From positions 1 through 64,000 of the forward strand of contig NZ_JAHXZS010000008.1 in NCBI RefSeq assembly GCF_019740335.1: 64,000 nucleotides of DNA, given 5' to 3'. This document shows, one piece after another, positions 61,666-64,000 of this stretch. The stretch is from Alteraquisediminimonas sediminicola. GTDB lineage: Bacteria > Pseudomonadota > Alphaproteobacteria > Sphingomonadales > Sphingomonadaceae. The notes beneath the pieces are model-generated. The model worked only from the letters and a program-made list of their open reading frames with translations, was not told the origin of the DNA and did not search any database. The translations under genes were made by a program, and so were the position numbers. Within the stretch, counting starts at the first letter, position 1, and every line of letters starts with the position of its first letter.

Positions 61666-62471
61666 GGCGACGGCCTAGGCTTTCCGGTCGCCGCGACCAC
61701 CGCGGCGTCCACATCTGCTCGGCTGGGGTTGCCGCGCAGTGTCAGGCCGCCGTTCACCTGCAGATTCTGTCCGGTCATAAAGCATCCGTCACCCGCCAGC
61801 CAACAAACTGCATCGGCAATGTCATTGCTGGTACCAATCCGCCCCAAAGGGTAGCGCGCACGATACGTCTCGTAGACACCCGGGATGCTCTTGGCCCCCG
61901 CCGTCATCGGCGTGTCAGTAAGCCCCGGCGACACCGAATTGGCGCGAATACCGCGCGGGCCACCAACCAGCGAGATGCAACGCATAACATGATCGAACCC
62001 GGCCTTGGTCCCCATATAGGGCGCGTGGTCATCAAGCATGATCGTGGCGGTTGCGGAACTTATCTGGATGAGGGAGCCGCCATCGCGAACAACCGGCAGC
62101 AGCGCCTGAAAAAACAGGAATGGACCGATGAACTGCAATTCGACAATCTTGCGAAGGTCCTCTTCAGTCACTTCCTCGAAAGGCCCTCGTAACCCCCAGC
62201 CCGTGGCATTGACGATAACATCCAGTCCACCCGCATCGCGAAAATAATCGGCGAGACGCAGCGAATCATCGCGTGAAGTAATGTCGGCAACCATGGCGGC
62301 ACCGCCGATCTCGTTAGCCAGTGCATCGAGCGATTCCCGGTGACGTCCTGAGACGACCACATGCGCGCCTTCCTCGGCAAGGCGACGAGCGATAACCTGC
62401 CCCATATTATCGCGACCAGCCGCCCCCACAACCAGCGCAACCTTTCCCGACAAAGGCAATGTATCGCTCAT
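61662..62471 (-). CDS. Short-chain dehydrogenase, first gene of an oxidation operon
   Basis: A 269-residue SDR with VGAAGRDNMGQVIARRLAEE (modified coenzyme loop), VNATGWGLRG in place of NNAG, ISSATATIM and YMGTK as the catalytic Ser and Tyr-Lys. ATG 62471 was chosen for GGGAGA eight bases upstream; the ATG at 62486 is possible. It starts the minus-strand operon SDR - hydroxy-acid dehydrogenase - FAD dehydrogenase - MBL, and is divergent from an MFS transporter gene. Confidence 0.9.
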   Translation of the reverse strand: MSDTLPLSGKVALVVGAAGRDNMGQVIARRLAEEGAHVVVSGRHRESLDALANEIGGAAMVADITSRDDSLRLADYFRDAGGLDVIVNATGWGLRGPFEEVTEEDLRKIVELQFIGPFLFFQALLPVVRDGGSLIQISSATATIMLDDHAPYMGTKAGFDHVMRCISLVGGPRGIRANSVSPGLTDTPMTAGAKSIPGVYETYRARYPLGRIGTSNDIADAVCWLAGDGCFMTGQNLQVNGGLTLRGNPSRADVDAAVVAATGKPRPSP

Positions 62472-62529
62472 ATCGCAATCTCCCACTTCATGCTTTACCT
62501 AAGCGATACAAAGGTGCGCCGATACGGCA

Positions 62530-62567
62530 GATGTCAAATTTGGTATCTCGTGATACTTTTTGACATC
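62530..62567. promoter_or_regulatory. Inverted repeat with back-to-back TTGACA boxes
   Basis: GATGTCAAATTTGGTATC (62530-62547) and GATACTTTTTGACATC (62552-62567) are imperfect inverted repeats. Each outer end contains a TTGACA -35 box pointing outward, to the SDR operon on the left and the MFS gene on the right; CCTATA 18 bases after the right-hand box could be a -10. A regulator bound at the GTATC/GATAC centre could control both directions. Confidence 0.6.
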
Positions 62568-62653
62568 GCCGGGCGCAACACCTCCTATACCTGACCGCGA
62601 AATTATACTACACAAGCTGAAAATTGCAACATGCATGAAAAAGAGGATGCGAG

Positions 62654-64000
62654 ATGAAGCCTAACCGAGAACCGGTCACCAGCGAAGCAGGTTGGAACGA
62701 CCAACCCCTTCCTGGTGCGTGGCGAAGTGTCGCAATCCTGACGTTGATTTACGCGTTTGGCACACTCGACCGCCAGCTCGCAGCCCTGCTTGTTCCGCAT
62801 ATCAAGCGCGATCTGGCCCTCAGCGACCTTCAGGTCTCGCTAATACAAGGGCTTGCTTTTGGATTGTTTTTCATGCTGGCCAGTCCACTGGTCGGCTGGT
62901 TAGTGGACCGCATAAATCGCCGCAAAGTGCTGTTCGTCGGAGTCACCGGTTGGTCTATCGGCGCTATGGTCTCTGGCCTGTCTAACTCTTTCGGCCAACT
63001 CTTCGGCGCCAGAGCGACCGTCGGCGCCTTCGAATCAACAATCAACCCCACCGCTTACTCCCTGCTGGGCAACCTATTTCCGCCACGCAAGCTGGCGCTG
63101 CCGCTCTCACTCTTCGTGCTTGGCGGTAATCTCGGCAGCGCCCTGTCGTTTGTCGCCGGTGGTGCGATCATCGCCTGGGCTGCGACCGCCCCGCAAGTCC
63201 TGCCTATACTTGGCTCTCTGCACGGCTGGCAGCTAGCCTTCATACTGACCGGCCTGCCAGGACTGCTGCTCGCCCCGACAATCATGTTCGCAATCGAACC
63301 GGCGCGCAAATGGGCCAAGTCTGGCGTGAATGAAGTGATCACCCATACCGGCTATGCCGATTTGTGGGTCTACATGCGCCGTCACAAAAGATTCTACACC
63401 GGCCATATTCTCGGTTTCGCACTTGTGATGGCGTTCATTGTCGGCCTGCAATCCTGGAACGCGACCTTTCTAGCGCGCACCTTCGGCTGGGACCTCTCAC
63501 GGATCGGCTATATCATTGGCTGGACGCAGTTTGGGTCAGCGCTGTTCGGCCTCGCATTACATGGCTGGATCGTGGACAAGCTCTATTCCCGGGGCATCGC
63601 CAATGCGCACCTGCTCTACTTCGCAGGGGTAACGCTGCTGGCAGCGCCGTGCGGAATTTTCGCCTATCTCTCAGGCAGCGCGATCGCGATGGTGGTGCTG
63701 TATAACCTCGCATATTTCTTCGTGATGGGCTTCGCCGGCATCGGCCCGGCCGCGCTGCAGATTGCCACCCCTGCAAATTTGCGCGGCAAGGTATCAGCGG
63801 TTTACATGGTCATCCTGTCCATCGTTGCGAGTGTGCTGGCGCCGATCGTCGTTGCGTCTTTCACCGATATCCTGTTCGCCGATGAGGCAAAGCTGGGCCT
63901 GTCGATGTCCCTATTCGCAGGGCTTACCAGCATCATCGCCGTGTGCATGTTTCTCTGGGCTGCAGGTGCGATGCGCCGCGCCATTGCTGATGCCAGAGAG
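62654..64000 (+). CDS. MFS transporter, 3' end beyond the window
   Basis: An open frame of 449 codons from ATG 62654 to the last base, with no stop, so the gene continues. AGAGGA lies six bases before the ATG. It is a 12-helix-type major facilitator: TLIYAFGTLDRQLAALLVPH starts helix 1, the loop VDRINRRKVLF between helices 2 and 3 is the MFS signature, FESTINPTAYSLLGNLFPPR is in the helix 4-5 region, and at least ten further hydrophobic segments follow. It probably imports or exports an organic acid or related compound for the divergent operon. Substrate unknown. Confidence 0.92.
   Translation, partial: MKPNREPVTSEAGWNDQPLPGAWRSVAILTLIYAFGTLDRQLAALLVPHIKRDLALSDLQVSLIQGLAFGLFFMLASPLVGWLVDRINRRKVLFVGVTGWSIGAMVSGLSNSFGQLFGARATVGAFESTINPTAYSLLGNLFPPRKLALPLSLFVLGGNLGSALSFVAGGAIIAWAATAPQVLPILGSLHGWQLAFILTGLPGLLLAPTIMFAIEPARKWAKSGVNEVITHTGYADLWVYMRRHKRFYTGHILGFALVMAFIVGLQSWNATFLARTFGWDLSRIGYIIGWTQFGSALFGLALHGWIVDKLYSRGIANAHLLYFAGVTLLAAPCGIFAYLSGSAIAMVVLYNLAYFFVMGFAGIGPAALQIATPANLRGKVSAVYMVILSIVASVLAPIVVASFTDILFADEAKLGLSMSLFAGLTSIIAVCMFLWAAGAMRRAIADARE

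Noticed and set aside
1-64000. CRISPR array
   Set aside because: No series of short regularly spaced direct repeats was seen; the 22-bp family has irregular spacing and mixed orientation.

Overview
The window reads as alphaproteobacterial DNA, most likely from a sphingomonad (Sphingobium/Novosphingobium/Sphingomonas type). The reasons are a moderately high GC content, two TonB-dependent outer-membrane receptors of the sphingomonad catabolic type, many SDR dehydrogenases, Rieske oxygenases and acyl-CoA enzymes in short tightly coupled operons, and an alphaproteobacterial GTTC-N7-GTTC SOS box. This is inferred from gene content; no rRNA or other taxonomic marker is present.

Layout. (1) 1-3289, minus strand: a catabolic operon of two limonene-epoxide-hydrolase-like proteins, a type I Baeyer-Villiger monooxygenase and an acyl-CoA synthetase cut by the window edge, a set expected for a cyclic terpenoid-like substrate. 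(2) 3466-5400: debris, with a remnant of a recombinase module, a truncated IS6-family transposase and a decayed phage terminase. (3) 5610-13470: a TetR regulator, a TonB receptor, and divergently an operon of a PEP-synthase/rifampicin-phosphotransferase-like enzyme, a tyrosine-phosphatase-like protein and an NADP-dependent reductase whose 3' end has been cut off. A perfect 21-bp inverted repeat lies between receptor and operon. (4) 13470-29400: a mosaic mobile region. Its recurring unit is DUF3489 - DUF2924 - large serine recombinase, complete at 26826-29228 and broken in at least three other places (3466-3714, 13470-15393, and 17932-18000 together with 19338-19466). Between the copies lie an SOS-type Y-family polymerase with a zinc-ribbon partner, a restriction-endonuclease-like gene, a secreted protein, an integrase fragment, an XRE regulator, a second nuclease, a ParD/ParE-type toxin-antitoxin pair flanked by ~113-bp direct repeats, and a phage-derived terminase / ParB-methyltransferase operon with an internal deletion. 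(5) 29687-64000: a long catabolic region. It holds an SDR, dihydrolipoyl dehydrogenase, electron-transfer flavoprotein, a second TonB receptor, two tandem arylsulfatases, a ThuA-like protein, an acetoin/2-oxoacid dehydrogenase E1-E2 operon, an acyl-CoA synthetase, a pair of acyl-CoA dehydrogenases, two TetR regulators, a four-gene Rieske oxygenase operon, a metallo-beta-lactamase-fold protein, FAD- and FMN-dependent dehydrogenases, SDRs and an MFS transporter that runs off the window.

How the parts may work together (inference). The right-hand region looks like peripheral degradation of a sulphated cyclic or aromatic compound: uptake by the TonB receptor, periplasmic desulphation, ring attack by Rieske oxygenases, oxidation by SDR/FAD/FMN dehydrogenases, CoA activation, acyl-CoA dehydrogenation with electrons to EtfAB, and final C2/oxoacid handling by the E1-E2-Lpd complex. 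The left-hand part combines terpenoid-type chemistry with an unusual phosphotransferase/phosphatase pair. The middle is an eroded island built by repeated recombination among copies of one recombinase module.
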